A stretch of DNA of 64,000 bases. It comes from Brevibacillus fulvus (GTDB taxonomy: Bacteria > Bacillota > Bacilli > Brevibacillales > Brevibacillaceae). Location: NCBI RefSeq assembly GCF_016908525.1, contig NZ_JAFBEB010000002.1:248001-312000 (forward strand), given 5' to 3'. Below, in pieces: positions 46,850 to 54,849 of the stretch. A program made the translations under genes and the position numbers. Each line of letters begins with the position of its first letter. The first letter of the stretch is position 1. The notes beneath the pieces were generated by a model, which saw only the letters and a program-made list of their open reading frames with translations, was not told the origin of the DNA and made no database searches.

Positions 46850-47008
46850 CAGCTGCACTCCTTTCACAAAGTAGTCCCTTTTTTAGTTTACACCATTTCA
46901 TAAAAATCACAATCCACACTTTTACACTTATTTACCAGCGTTTGTATCTTTGCCTGGCGGCCGGGGCATATTGATACAAGCAAGGATGGATAAGCGAGGC
47001 AATACGGC

Positions 47009-47695
47009 ATGAGTCAAAAAAATTCACTGTTATGGATCATCCTTTACGGTTTTTTGGGAACTTTTGCGATTTTATACGGATTGGTCATTCAAAAAGATAT
47101 CGTCGTTACTTTTATCGTCTTTCATCTGATCGTCTGTCTGGGCATTCCCGTATTGCACGGGTGGCGGGAAGGGCGTCTGCGCAAACATTGGCGGGATGCG
47201 TGGCTGGGGGGAAAGCTGAACCGCGCTAACCTGCTGCTCTCGCTCGGGAGCGGGCTGTTTTTGCTGGCAGCCATTGTGCTCGGCGTCTGGCTGCTGTTCC
47301 GCCGGTCAGCTGATCCGCAGTGGGTTCGGACCGTTTTGGTCACCTGGGGAATCCGCCAGCAAACACTCTGGTTGTTTGGCGCATATTTGATCATTGTCAA
47401 TTCCTTACTGGAGGAATTACTCTGGCGTGGCTTCATTCAGCAGCGGTTGCTGTTGCATCTGCCCGATTGGCAGGCGATTGGTCTCAGCAGTTTTTTTTAC
47501 GCGCTGTACCATTTGATCATTGGCGTGGTGTTGTTCGGCTGGAAATGGGGAATGCTGATCACTGTGCTGGTCTATGTGGTGGGAGCCGGCTGGGGGTGGA
47601 TGAAACGTCGCCATCCTACCCTTTATGTTACCTGGTTCAGCCATTTGCTGGCAGATACAGGCATCGTACTCTGCCTATATTGGTGGATCTTTTAA
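47009..47695 (+). CDS. CPBP-family intramembrane metalloprotease
   Basis: A 228-residue membrane protein with about seven hydrophobic segments. The glutamic-type/metalloprotease motifs of the CPBP (CAAX protease/bacteriocin-processing) family are intact: E135-E136-x3-R140 (LLEELLWRGF), H168 (YALYHL) and H212 (WFSHLLADT). These enzymes cleave within or near the membrane and often act in bacteriocin self-immunity or signalling; the substrate here is unknown. Its stop overlaps by 4 bases the stop of the convergent DUF309 gene. Confidence 0.87.
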   Translation: MSQKNSLLWIILYGFLGTFAILYGLVIQKDIVVTFIVFHLIVCLGIPVLHGWREGRLRKHWRDAWLGGKLNRANLLLSLGSGLFLLAAIVLGVWLLFRRSADPQWVRTVLVTWGIRQQTLWLFGAYLIIVNSLLEELLWRGFIQQRLLLHLPDWQAIGLSSFFYALYHLIIGVVLFGWKWGMLITVLVYVVGAGWGWMKRRHPTLYVTWFSHLLADTGIVLCLYWWIF

Positions 47696-48219
47696 AGCTC
47701 CTTTGCCTTTCGCTTGGCCAGCAAGCTTCTGTTGCGCTCGGCGATGACTTCGCTGCGGTCGCGCAATTTGTGTTTATCCAATAAATAGGCATTCGTCAGT
47801 TCACTCGGTTGGCCAAAGGTGAAGCCTTGTTCAGTACAGCGCTGTTGGCAGGCGGCCAGCAAGTCGGGATCGGTGATCGGCAGATTCATGCTCGTATACG
47901 GTTTTTGTTGATGCATGTCGGCCAGTCGATCTTTTAATTGCGACTGCAACGCATGCGGATCGAGGCCGAGTTTTTGTATACCCGCCGGGTCGCTGTTTAC
48001 TATTTCGATCGCGCTGCTCAACAGTTTGACGGCCCCCGCAAAGTTTTGGCGCCGTTGGTGGTAGAGAGCGACGGCCAGTTGGATAAGACCGACCCAAATC
48101 GAGGACCGAACCGGTGACGGAGTCCTTTTCCAGTAGTCTTCCAGAATTTCATGACATTCAAAATAATCGCGGTCTCCATGAAAATGAACAAGAAACATGA
48201 TATACTCCTCTGGATACAT
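47692..48219 (-). CDS. DUF309-family protein
   Basis: A 175-residue soluble helical protein. The N-terminus FLVHFHGDRDYFECHEILEDYWKRTP is the conserved DUF309 motif (HGDRDYFECHE), followed by IWVGLIQLAVALYHQRRQNFAGAVKLL. Bacillus YpuF belongs here; function is unknown. The C-terminal half (about 100-175) is specific to larger members, with PITDPDLLAACQQRC. ATG 48219 behind AAAGGAG is preferred over the in-frame GTG at 48231, which lies in the RBS. Confidence 0.85.
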   Translation of the reverse strand: MYPEEYIMFLVHFHGDRDYFECHEILEDYWKRTPSPVRSSIWVGLIQLAVALYHQRRQNFAGAVKLLSSAIEIVNSDPAGIQKLGLDPHALQSQLKDRLADMHQQKPYTSMNLPITDPDLLAACQQRCTEQGFTFGQPSELTNAYLLDKHKLRDRSEVIAERNRSLLAKRKAKEL

Positions 48220-48296
48220 CGGTACAGGCACTCCTTTTTTTGCAGCATTTCCCTTATTATATAAGATACATAAACTAACGCAAACGAGGTGCAGTC

Positions 48297-48527
48297 ATGA
48301 CAAAACAAGAAATTGTCGCCCAGTTGACCGAGAAAAAGATGACAGAGGTCCTGGAATTGATTGAGGATGCCGAATCCGGCGACCTGGAAGAGCTGGAGCT
48401 GGTACAGGGGATTGGCCTGCTGGCCGATGAACAGTTGAATCAGGAAGTGTTGCGTCTGCTGGAAGAGCTGGGGGTAACGATCACCTATTTATCCGGCGAC
48501 GACCTTGACGAAGAGGAAGAAGATTGA
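48297..48527 (+). CDS. Small acidic protein, possibly sigma-70 region 1.1-like
   Basis: A 76-residue strongly acidic protein. MTKQEIVAQLTEKKMTEVLELIED is helical. The second half, ADEQLNQEVLRLLEELGV, TITYLSGDDLDEEEED, resembles the end of sigma-70 region 1.1 (helix, then GVxxxx, then an acidic run) as in SigA. A stand-alone protein of this kind could mimic DNA or bind RNA polymerase, but this is inference from a short stretch. RBS AACGAGGTG precedes the ATG. It diverges from the DUF309 gene. Confidence 0.6.
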   Translation: MTKQEIVAQLTEKKMTEVLELIEDAESGDLEELELVQGIGLLADEQLNQEVLRLLEELGVTITYLSGDDLDEEEED

Positions 48528-48657
48528 CGGACCGGCAAACGCCGTTGAAATTTAGGGCAGGTTAATCGTCTATTTTCGCAAAGATTGGATTTTTGTACCA
48601 TTCGCACGCAGCCCTTAGCTCATACCTTGTAACTGTAAACAGCGAGGGGGTGACGGG

Positions 48658-48933
48658 ATGAGTTGCGGATGCAATAAATGCAAGACAAAATGCAAATGCA
48701 AAAAATGCTGCAAGAAAAAATATTACAAAAAGGTTTGCAAGTTAGTGCCGTTTTACAAAACCGAATGTGAGCATTATGCCAAACACGACAGGAAACATCG
48801 TGAGTCCTCTTCTTCCGGTATGTTCGATTATCACCACCATCATGCTTACCATCACCATGGTTACCAACACGGCCATTTAGGAATGTACGGCTACCGCGGT
48901 TACAGAGGGTATGAAAGCAGTGATATGTACTAA
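48658..48933 (+). CDS. Cys/Lys/His-rich small protein, probable spore coat or metal-binding peptide
   Basis: A 91-residue protein of extreme composition: residues 1-27 are a Cys/Lys block (ten Cys, starting MSCGCNKCKTKCKCKKCCKK), the middle is charged, residues 57-73 carry a His-rich run (DYHHHHAYHHHGYQHGH), and the end is Gly/Tyr/Arg-rich (MYGYRGYRGYESS). No known catalytic domain. Such composition fits a spore-coat protein or a metallothionein-like metal binder. RBS GAGGGGGTGA precedes the ATG, and a terminator follows, so it is a stand-alone transcription unit. Confidence 0.72.
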   Translation: MSCGCNKCKTKCKCKKCCKKKYYKKVCKLVPFYKTECEHYAKHDRKHRESSSSGMFDYHHHHAYHHHGYQHGHLGMYGYRGYRGYESSDMY

Positions 48934-48955
48934 GCTCCGAACATACTGCCTTGCT

Positions 48956-48988
48956 CGCCTCCGTTGCTTGAAAGCGGAGGCGCTTTTC
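48956..48988 (+). terminator. Terminator of the Cys/His-rich protein gene
   Basis: CGCCTCCG (48956-48963) pairs with CGGAGGCG (48975-48982) and is followed by CTTTTCG. Confidence 0.75.
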
Positions 48989-49014
48989 GTCTGTTGCCTT
49001 TCGCGTGGGAATAT

Positions 49015-49044
49015 TTTACATTGAGCAGTCGATGCAAATATGAT
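49015..49044 (+). promoter_or_regulatory. Promoter of the 6S RNA
   Basis: TTTACA (49015-49020) and TATGAT (49039-49044) spaced by 18 bases, about 35 bases before the conserved start of the RNA. Confidence 0.6.
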
Positions 49045-49077
49045 AGGATAAGTTCATAACAACGGAACGAACAAACG

Positions 49078-49264
49078 TTATCCTGCGATGTGCGTAAGGC
49101 TACTTATGTTTTTAACCTTGAGTGTTTCTAGGGAGACAGAACTTCATGATGTATGTCAGGCCCACCTCCTGTATGGACGAATGGGAAGGCAGAAGCATGG
49201 ACGGGTCACCCACCTGTTAGTTGCAGGTTAAAGAAACATGAGGCTGAACGGCAGAGCGGGGGAA
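49078..49264 (+). ncRNA. ssrS: 6S RNA
   Basis: No protein is encoded here, yet the region has promoter, terminator and a long rod-like self-complementarity. CCTGCGATGTGCGT (49082-49095) pairs imperfectly with ACGGCAGAGCGGG (49248-49260); CTTATGTTTTTAACCT (49103-49118) pairs with AGGTTAAAGAAACATGAG (49225-49242). The GCGATGTGCGTAAG start and closing stem resemble the Firmicutes 6S RNA pattern, with a large central open region. 6S RNA binds sigma-A RNA polymerase by mimicking an open promoter and is released by pRNA synthesis in outgrowth. The exact mature ends are estimates. Confidence 0.75.
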
Positions 49265-49280
49265 TTACATAGTCGTTTAA

Positions 49281-49311
49281 ACACCAGTCGAGGCAGACTG
49301 GTGTTTTTTTT
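49281..49311 (+). terminator. Terminator of the 6S RNA gene
   Basis: ACACCAGTC (49281-49289) pairs with GACTGGTGT (49296-49304) around a 6-nt loop and is followed by T7. Confidence 0.9.
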
Positions 49312-49365
49312 ATGGATGTTTCCTGCTTCCGCGCATAAATAAGTGGTAGGCAAGGGGGGAACGGC

Positions 49366-49896
49366 ATGAATGAATGGAAGGAACAGCTTCAGGAGACGAT
49401 GCAGGATTCCCTGCAGGCGATCATGGAAAAACTGGAGCGATTGGAGAGGTTGTTGGAAGAGGCGGGAAGGCGTCTGGATAGTATCGAAAGCGATGGGCAA
49501 GAGACAGAGCAACAGATCGGTCAAGTGGAACGGAGCCTGGAACGCATCGAACTTCAATTGGAAGGTTTGGATCAGCGGCTGGAAAGCAGTGAAGGGAAAC
49601 TGGAAGCACTGGAGAAACGGTTGCTGGGGATGGAGGAGAAGTGGGAAGCAGATCAGCAGCGCATGGACAGCACCGACCTGCAACTGAAGGGAATGGAGAG
49701 CGTTTTGTCGGACATCAAGGAGTTGCTGCAATCGCTGGAAGATAACCAGCCGGACGGTTTGCCCGAGCTGTTGCGTGCCATGCAAAGCCATGTGGATCAC
49801 TTGAGGGGGGATGTGGAGTTTGCCGTGAAAGAGACAGCCATGAATCGTCTGGAACTCGATCGAATGAAGCGGACAATGCGTACCGACAGCCGTTGA
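49366..49896 (+). CDS. Coiled-coil protein of unknown function
   Basis: A 176-residue, almost wholly helical acidic protein. From about residue 8 to 125 it shows a continuous heptad pattern (LERLERLLEEAG, LERIELQLEGLDQRLE, LEALEKRLLGMEEK) with recurrent Leu/Ile at a/d positions. No signal peptide or other domain is seen. RBS AGGGGGGAA precedes the ATG. It follows the 6S RNA terminator and has its own terminator. I do not recognise a named family; a structural or scaffolding role is only a guess. Confidence 0.72.
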   Translation: MNEWKEQLQETMQDSLQAIMEKLERLERLLEEAGRRLDSIESDGQETEQQIGQVERSLERIELQLEGLDQRLESSEGKLEALEKRLLGMEEKWEADQQRMDSTDLQLKGMESVLSDIKELLQSLEDNQPDGLPELLRAMQSHVDHLRGDVEFAVKETAMNRLELDRMKRTMRTDSR

Positions 49897-49904
49897 GCGA
49901 GCAC

Positions 49905-49947
49905 AAAAAAGGAGAAGCCGGGTTGTTGACTCGCCTCTCCTTTTTTT
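49905..49947. terminator. Bidirectional terminator between the coiled-coil and Gln-rich genes
   Basis: AAAAAAGGAGA (49905-49915) pairs with TCTCCTTTTTT (49936-49946). A and T runs on both flanks let it serve both convergent genes. Confidence 0.82.
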
Positions 49948-49953
49948 ACAGTT

Positions 49954-50355
49954 TTAATTGGAGCCGCCCTGTGATACCAACTCTGGGTTTCCACGGTTGA
50001 CGATGGTCAGTTTGCTTTCCAAATCCTTTTCTTCCTTGGCATCCTCAAGGATTTGGTACATTTGCAAAAAGGTCGCCTTCTGCCCTTCGGGGATGCCTTT
50101 GATGCGGACGGTCATCTCCTGGGGCTGCGATTGTTGCTGCTGCTGACTCTGCTGATTTTGTTGTCCTTGCTGGGAATTTCCCGCAGAAGAATCGAGGCCG
50201 AGCAAGTTCAAAAAGGAGGAAGCGCCGCCGCTGTTTTGATTCTGTCCTCCGTTGTCGCTGCTGCTGTTGTCTTGATTGTTTGCTTGCGAACCATTTGGCT
50301 CAAACAACACCGTAAACTCGTTTAAATCGTTTTGGACAATGCCAATCACATTCAT
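49954..50355 (-). CDS. Hypothetical protein with Gln/Ser/Asn-rich linker
   Basis: A 133-residue protein. Residues 1-20 (NVIGIVQNDLNEFTVLFEPNG) and the end (EMTVRIKGIPEGQKATFLQMYQILEDAKEEKDLESKLTIVNRG) are ordered; between them is a low-complexity stretch rich in Gln, Ser, Asn and Gly containing a run of Gln. The open frame runs upstream to 50499, but ATG 50355 behind AAAGGGTGTG is the likely start. No known domain. It is next to a DUF2512 gene on the same strand, 29 bases upstream of it, so the two may be cotranscribed. Confidence 0.62.
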   Translation of the reverse strand: MNVIGIVQNDLNEFTVLFEPNGSQANNQDNSSSDNGGQNQNSGGASSFLNLLGLDSSAGNSQQGQQNQQSQQQQQSQPQEMTVRIKGIPEGQKATFLQMYQILEDAKEEKDLESKLTIVNRGNPELVSQGGSN

Positions 50356-50384
50356 TCCGACACACCCTTTTTCGCTCGAAGTTT

Positions 50385-50729
50385 TCATCCTGGATGTTTG
50401 GAATGGTGGGTACCTTGTCGCTGCAAGTATGCATGATAGAAATATTCGACAATGGCTACGGCAAACGCGGTCAGAAAGATACCGTTTAAGGAAAACCATT
50501 CGTAAAACAAGAAGGTAATCGCCCAGAACAGCAAAAAGGAAAGCAGCAGGTCGGCGAGGCTGGCGAACATATTATTCGTTTTCGGGAGAAGCAGCCGATC
50601 GCCGACCAGGTAGGAAATAAGGGAAACCAAAACACTGGTGATTGCCGCGAACCCAAAACCTGTACCCGACCAGATCAAACCCGGAACGGCTACAATTCCA
50701 TTCCCCAGGAGCTTAAGTAAGATGTTCAA
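50385..50729 (-). CDS. DUF2512 (YndM-like) membrane protein
   Basis: A 114-residue protein with about four hydrophobic helices. IWSGTGFGFAAITSVLVSLISYLVGDRLLLPKTNNMFASLADLLLSFLLFW fits DUF2512, of which B. subtilis YndM is a member; several are under sporulation control, but function is unknown. An ATG at 50750 is in frame, but it lies before AAAGGAGGTG, so the TTG at 50729 is chosen. It is downstream of rqcH by 37 bases on the same strand and may be on its transcript. Confidence 0.82.
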   Translation of the reverse strand: MNILLKLLGNGIVAVPGLIWSGTGFGFAAITSVLVSLISYLVGDRLLLPKTNNMFASLADLLLSFLLFWAITFLFYEWFSLNGIFLTAFAVAIVEYFYHAYLQRQGTHHSKHPG

Positions 50730-50765
50730 AAAATGAACACCTCCTTTCATGCTCTTAGTATGGAC

Positions 50766-52517
50766 TTAGCGGGTATCGCTATGCGTTTCGGGCGCTTCGG
50801 CGGGGCGGTTTTTCATGCTTCGCACCGTTTCCTCGTCAGGCGGTGTGACGTAGAGCGTCCGCTGTTGTTCATAGATGACATAGCCCGGTTTTGCGCCGCT
50901 CGGTTTCTTCACGTGTTTAACCAAAGTGTAATCGACCGGCACCTGGTTTCCTTGGCTTGCTTTGCTGAAGTAGGCAGCCAAGCGCGCCGCCTCGTACAAT
51001 GTTTGCTCGGAGAACTGGCGAGCGCGGATGACGACGTGCGAGCCGGGAATGTCTTTCGTATGCAGCCAGGTTTCGTTGCTGGCCGCCAGCTTGTTGGTCA
51101 AGTAATCGTTTTGCTTGTTGTTTTTGCCCACCAAAATCATCGTGCCATCGTTGGAGTAATAGACGTCCGGTTCGGGGCGAGCTTCCTTTTTCTTTTTGGC
51201 GTTGCGCTTGTTGCGGTTTCGCACATATCCTTGCTCGACCATTTCCTCGCGAATTTCTTCCGCTTCCGGCAGGGAGGCATGCTCCAGTTGGACAAGCAGC
51301 CCATCCATATAGGCAATCTCCTGTTTGGCTTGCATGATTTGTTCCTCGACAACCTGAATGCTGTTTTTCGCTTTATTGTAACGGCGATAGTAAGCTTGCA
51401 AGTTTTCCGATGGCGTTTTCAACGGGTCCAATGGAATGGTCACGGTTCCCCCTTCGGGATCGTACCAGTTAACGGCGATCAGTTCGCGGTCGCCGCGCGA
51501 GATTTGGTGCATATTGGCGGTGATCAATTCTCCGTAAAGGCGGAACTGGTCGGCCTCTGCCGCTTCTGCCAGGGTCTGTTCCAACTTTTCAATTTTTTTC
51601 TCGTTTTTGTTGCGTTCCGTGGTGACGATACGAATCAAATCATGCACCTTTTGCTTGACCACGTCGCGCATCGATTTCACTTGGTAATACGCCTGCAGAC
51701 AAGCGCTGACGGAAGAAAAGCGCGTGACTTTGGCTGGCTCCAGATGACTCAATTCCGTGACGGAAAAATAGGTGCGCCCGTCCTTTTCGGCGATCAGCGG
51801 CGTATATTGATGACGCTTAATAGGCTCCATCATCGCGGCGAAAGCGGTCCAAAGTTTCTCGCGGGTGGACAGTTCGGCGCGGTGGAGTATCTCTTTTGCC
51901 AGCAGCGGACTGATTCCGGTGAACCGATTGACGATTTGCCGATCCAGCTTGCCGCCGTTCCAGTCAAGGGCGTGAATGAATTGCTGCTCCGTCACCGTCA
52001 GCGGATTTTGTTTGCCCTGTTCCGGCGGAAACACGTAAAGCCGGCCTGGCAGCACTTGCCGATATTGGCTGATCGCCGGCGTGACATGAAAAACGCTGTC
52101 CAAGATTTGCCCGCTTTCCGGATCGATCAGAATAATATTGCTGTGCTTGCCCATAATTTCGATAACGATTCGCTTGACGGAGACGTCGCCCAGCTCATCT
52201 CTTGCTCTTACATCGATATGAACGACGCGTTCCATCTCGACCTGCTCAATGGAGACAATTACGCCGCCTTCGCAATGTTTGCGCAGCAACATGCAAAACA
52301 TCGGCGCCTCTTGTGGATTGACGAACTCCTCGGTAGTGAGATGGAGCCGCGGATAGGTCGGATTGGCCGACAAAAGTAACTTGTGATTGCCGTTATGCCC
52401 CCGGAGCTGCAAAACGATATCACTGGTATGCGGTTGATATATACGGGAGATACGGCTGCCGACCAGCGAAGACAGTTCTTCGCTGACCGCCCGCATCACA
52501 ACACCATCAAAAGCCAT
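50766..52517 (-). CDS. rqcH: RqcH (Rqc2/NFACT, FbpA family): ribosome-associated quality control factor
   Basis: A 583-residue protein with NFACT-N (MAFDGVVMRAVSEELSSLVGSRISRIYQP), a central coiled-coil region (about 280-420, with KIEKLEQTLAEAAEADQF and KAKNSIQVVEEQIMQAKQE) and NFACT-R (DVYYSNDGTMILVGKNNKQNDYLTNKLAAS, HTKDIPGSHVVIRA). In B. subtilis RqcH binds stalled 50S subunits and adds C-terminal alanine tails to mark nascent chains for decay. Older names describe fibronectin binding. The second ATG (52517) is used because GAGGTG lies 7 bases before it. Confidence 0.95.
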   Translation of the reverse strand: MAFDGVVMRAVSEELSSLVGSRISRIYQPHTSDIVLQLRGHNGNHKLLLSANPTYPRLHLTTEEFVNPQEAPMFCMLLRKHCEGGVIVSIEQVEMERVVHIDVRARDELGDVSVKRIVIEIMGKHSNIILIDPESGQILDSVFHVTPAISQYRQVLPGRLYVFPPEQGKQNPLTVTEQQFIHALDWNGGKLDRQIVNRFTGISPLLAKEILHRAELSTREKLWTAFAAMMEPIKRHQYTPLIAEKDGRTYFSVTELSHLEPAKVTRFSSVSACLQAYYQVKSMRDVVKQKVHDLIRIVTTERNKNEKKIEKLEQTLAEAAEADQFRLYGELITANMHQISRGDRELIAVNWYDPEGGTVTIPLDPLKTPSENLQAYYRRYNKAKNSIQVVEEQIMQAKQEIAYMDGLLVQLEHASLPEAEEIREEMVEQGYVRNRNKRNAKKKKEARPEPDVYYSNDGTMILVGKNNKQNDYLTNKLAASNETWLHTKDIPGSHVVIRARQFSEQTLYEAARLAAYFSKASQGNQVPVDYTLVKHVKKPSGAKPGYVIYEQQRTLYVTPPDEETVRSMKNRPAEAPETHSDTR

Positions 52518-52595
52518 TGACATTCACCTCAAACTTCAATGCAAAGAGTTGGCCTCTTTGCAGGGAACAGAATCGTAAAAATGGATACCTAGGCA

Positions 52596-52624
52596 AGTGT
52601 ACCATAGGAAACCCGATTGCCCAA
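52596..52624 (-). promoter_or_regulatory. Promoter of rqcH
   Basis: On the minus strand TTGGGC (52619-52624) and TACACT (52596-52601) are spaced by 17 bases. The transcript would carry an 8-bp perfect hairpin (GCAAAGAG/CTCTTTGC, 52541-52561) in its leader. Confidence 0.55.
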
Positions 52625-52643
52625 GATGATGAATGCTGGTCGG

Positions 52644-52673
52644 TTGACACTGGGAATGATTGTCTCCTATAAT
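52644..52673 (+). promoter_or_regulatory. Promoter of the yloC-prkC housekeeping cluster
   Basis: TTGACA (52644-52649) and TATAAT (52668-52673), both perfect consensus boxes, with an 18-base spacer, located 75 bases before the yloC start and back to back with the rqcH promoter. Confidence 0.85.
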
Positions 52674-52747
52674 TAATTAACGATTTTCAGGTGATTGACG
52701 GGATCTTTTCATTACCTGTTTAACCAATTTGGGAAAGTGGGATTCAG

Positions 52748-53638
52748 ATGATCCGAAGCATGTCAGGATATGGGCGAAAAGTAGCTTTCCAGGCATCCTT
52801 CCAGCTGACAGTCGAGATGCGCTCGGTGAACCATCGTTTTTGCGAAGTGGTCGTACGCTTGCCAAAATCATGGGGAATGCTTGAGGGTCATGTTAAAAAA
52901 ATCGTTTCTCAATATATTCAGCGCGGCCGGGTCGAAGTTAATGTCGCCATTGAACACAGCGGCGACGCTCACTCGGCAGAAGCGGCGATCGATTGGAACC
53001 AGGCTGAACTTTATGTGCAGGGGGCCAAACAGCTGGTTGAACGTTTTTCGTTGCAGGATCAGCTGACAGCAAAAGATTTGCTGCTCATGCCAGGCGTGCT
53101 GCAACAGAAAGAAGACGCCACTGCGCCGGCGGAAATGCTGGCCGAGTTGTTGGAGGAAACGGTGGAAGCAGCCGTGATCGATCTGTTGCAAATGAGGCAG
53201 GCGGAAGGGCAAAAGCTGATGCGCGATTTGCAGCAAAGGCTGACGCAAATTGGCGAGTGGCTCAAGCAAATTGGCGAGCTTGCGGAAGCGGCTGTGGAAG
53301 AATATCGCCACAGGCTGCATCAGCGCTTGACAGATGCGCTTCAAGGGTTTAGCTTTGAACTTGATCAACAGCGATTGTTGCAAGAAATCGTCCTGTTCGC
53401 AGAGCGGTCGGATATATCGGAAGAGACGACGCGCCTGGAGAGCCATTGCGCGCAATTCGGCGAGCAGCTGACCAAGACGGAAGCGGTCGGGCGCAAGCTG
53501 GACTTTCTTCTGCAGGAAATGAATCGGGAAGCGAACACGATTGGCTCGAAAGCCAATTATTTGCCGATTCAGCAACTTGCTGTCGAAATAAAAACAGAGA
53601 TCGAAAAGATGCGGGAGCAGGTTCAAAATATCGAATGA
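52748..53638 (+). CDS. yloC: YicC/YloC-family endoribonuclease
   Basis: A 296-residue protein with the YicC N-terminal block ([29 protein letters not shown]) and the C-terminal DUF1732 block ([60 protein letters not shown]). E. coli YicC is an endoribonuclease that promotes decay of small RNA RyhB; the Bacillus relative stands at the head of the same remA-gmk-rpoZ neighbourhood. It has its own consensus promoter. GGGAAAGTGGG upstream gives a modest ribosome site. Confidence 0.93.
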   Translation: MIRSMSGYGRKVAFQASFQLTVEMRSVNHRFCEVVVRLPKSWGMLEGHVKKIVSQYIQRGRVEVNVAIEHSGDAHSAEAAIDWNQAELYVQGAKQLVERFSLQDQLTAKDLLLMPGVLQQKEDATAPAEMLAELLEETVEAAVIDLLQMRQAEGQKLMRDLQQRLTQIGEWLKQIGELAEAAVEEYRHRLHQRLTDALQGFSFELDQQRLLQEIVLFAERSDISEETTRLESHCAQFGEQLTKTEAVGRKLDFLLQEMNREANTIGSKANYLPIQQLAVEIKTEIEKMREQVQNIE

Positions 53639-53661
53639 TCGGGGAAAGGATGACTGGGCAT

Positions 53662-53928
53662 ATGGCGACGATCAAACTGATCAACATTGGCTTTGGGAAT
53701 ATCGTCAACGCAAATCGCATCATTTCGATTGTCAGCCCAGAATCAGCACCGATCAAACGGATTATCCAGGACGCGCGGGAACGTTGCATGCTGATTGATG
53801 CTACATACGGCAGGCGCACAAGAGCCGTTATCATAACGGATAGCGACCATGTGATACTTTCTGCGGTGCAGCCGGAAACCGTGGCGCAAAGACTGGTTCA
53901 TCATAAAGATGACGAGTCGGATGAATAA
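53662..53928 (+). CDS. remA: RemA family regulator (DUF370)
   Basis: An 88-residue DNA-binding regulator almost colinear with B. subtilis Rem[32 protein letters not shown] and [31 protein letters not shown]. RemA forms ring-shaped oligomers that wrap DNA, and activates biofilm matrix and osmoprotection operons. A longer frame starts within yloC; the ATG at 53662 gives the family N-terminus (an ATG at 53650 is also in frame). It sits between yloC and gmk as in Bacillus. Confidence 0.95.
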   Translation: MATIKLINIGFGNIVNANRIISIVSPESAPIKRIIQDARERCMLIDATYGRRTRAVIITDSDHVILSAVQPETVAQRLVHHKDDESDE

Positions 53929-53943
53929 ACTAGGAGTTGAAGT

Positions 53944-54564
53944 GTGAAGATGGAGAACGACAGCGGTCTCCTTTTGGTTCTGTCCGGACCTTCAGGAGTG
54001 GGAAAAGGGACAATCTGCAAGGCGCTTCGCGAGCGCATGACCAATTTGGTCTATTCCGTTTCGGCTACGACGCGTGCCCCTCGTGCCGGAGAAATAGAGG
54101 GCGTCAACTATTTCTTTAAAAGCAGAGCGGAATTTGAACGGATGATTGCGGAAAACGAGCTGTTGGAATGGGCTGAATATGTAGGGAATTACTATGGGAC
54201 ACCGCGCCGTTTCGTAGAAGAAACATTGGCCAGCGGTCGGGATGTCATTCTCGAGATAGAAGTGCAGGGAGCCTTGCAGGTCAAAGAAAAATTCCCGGAA
54301 GGCATTTTTCTCTTCCTCGCTCCTCCCGATTTGGCGGAATTGCAAAATCGCATCGTCGGGCGAGGAACCGAGTCGGAAGAATCCATTCGCAACCGCATGG
54401 AAGTGGCCAAAGCGGAAATCGAATTGATGGACAAATACGACTATGTTGTTGTCAATGACGTCGTCGATTGCGCTTGTGAAAAAATCGAAGCCATCATTAT
54501 GGCGGAACACTTGAGGAAAGAGCGCCAAATCCATAAATTTCGCAAATGGTTGAAGGAGGTTTAA
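53944..54564 (+). CDS. gmk: Guanylate kinase
   Basis: A 206-residue kinase converting GMP and ATP to GDP. P-loop GPSGVGKGT (15-23), the GMP-binding region with [19 protein letters not shown] and [13 protein letters not shown], and the lid Arg-containing [12 protein letters not shown] are visible. GTG at 53944 behind TAGGAG, with ATG 53950 as an alternative. Follows remA by 15 bases and precedes rpoZ by 5, one operon. Confidence 0.97.
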   Translation: MKMENDSGLLLVLSGPSGVGKGTICKALRERMTNLVYSVSATTRAPRAGEIEGVNYFFKSRAEFERMIAENELLEWAEYVGNYYGTPRRFVEETLASGRDVILEIEVQGALQVKEKFPEGIFLFLAPPDLAELQNRIVGRGTESEESIRNRMEVAKAEIELMDKYDYVVVNDVVDCACEKIEAIIMAEHLRKERQIHKFRKWLKEV

Positions 54565-54569
54565 CCAAC

Positions 54570-54773
54570 ATGTTATACCCATCGATAGACAAACTGGTGG
54601 ACAAAGTAGAAAGCAAATATACATTGGTGACAGTAGCCGCAAAACGGGCGCGGCAATTGCGGGAAGACAACAATTTGCAATTGGATAGACCCCGCTCGAA
54701 AAAATTTGTCGGGCAAGCGTTGGAAGAAATTATCGAAGAGCAAGTGCTCTTTGAAACTCCGAGCAACAAATAA
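54570..54773 (+). CDS. rpoZ: RNA polymerase omega subunit
   Basis: A 67-residue RNA polymerase assembly subunit: [32 protein letters not shown] and [12 protein letters not shown] match RpoZ. The ATG at 54570 follows AAGGAGG, 5 bases past the gmk stop. A terminator follows, which would lower expression of the downstream coaBC part. Confidence 0.95.
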   Translation: MLYPSIDKLVDKVESKYTLVTVAAKRARQLREDNNLQLDRPRSKKFVGQALEEIIEEQVLFETPSNK

Positions 54774-54784
54774 ACAGCTGGCTG

Positions 54785-54815
54785 AAAAAACAACCTCTCA
54801 GAGGTTGTTTTTTTG
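54785..54815 (+). terminator. Terminator between rpoZ and coaBC
   Basis: AAAAAACAACCTC (54785-54797) pairs with GAGGTTGTTTTTT (54801-54813) around a 3-nt loop and runs into T residues. No clear new promoter is visible before coaBC, so some read-through or a promoter inside the gap is implied. Confidence 0.85.
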
Positions 54816-54849
54816 CAGGTTTGTCACTCGTCCTAAAGGAGAGGAGCAT

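Noticed and set aside
48580-48657. SigK-type promoter before the Cys/His-rich gene
   Set aside because: A CATACCTT box exists, but no AC at the proper distance, so the match was too weak to list.
50733-52379. 548-codon plus-strand frame opposite rqcH
   Set aside because: Although long, it is antisense to a clear RqcH protein, with a composition typical of a reversed frame (Phe/His/Arg-rich).
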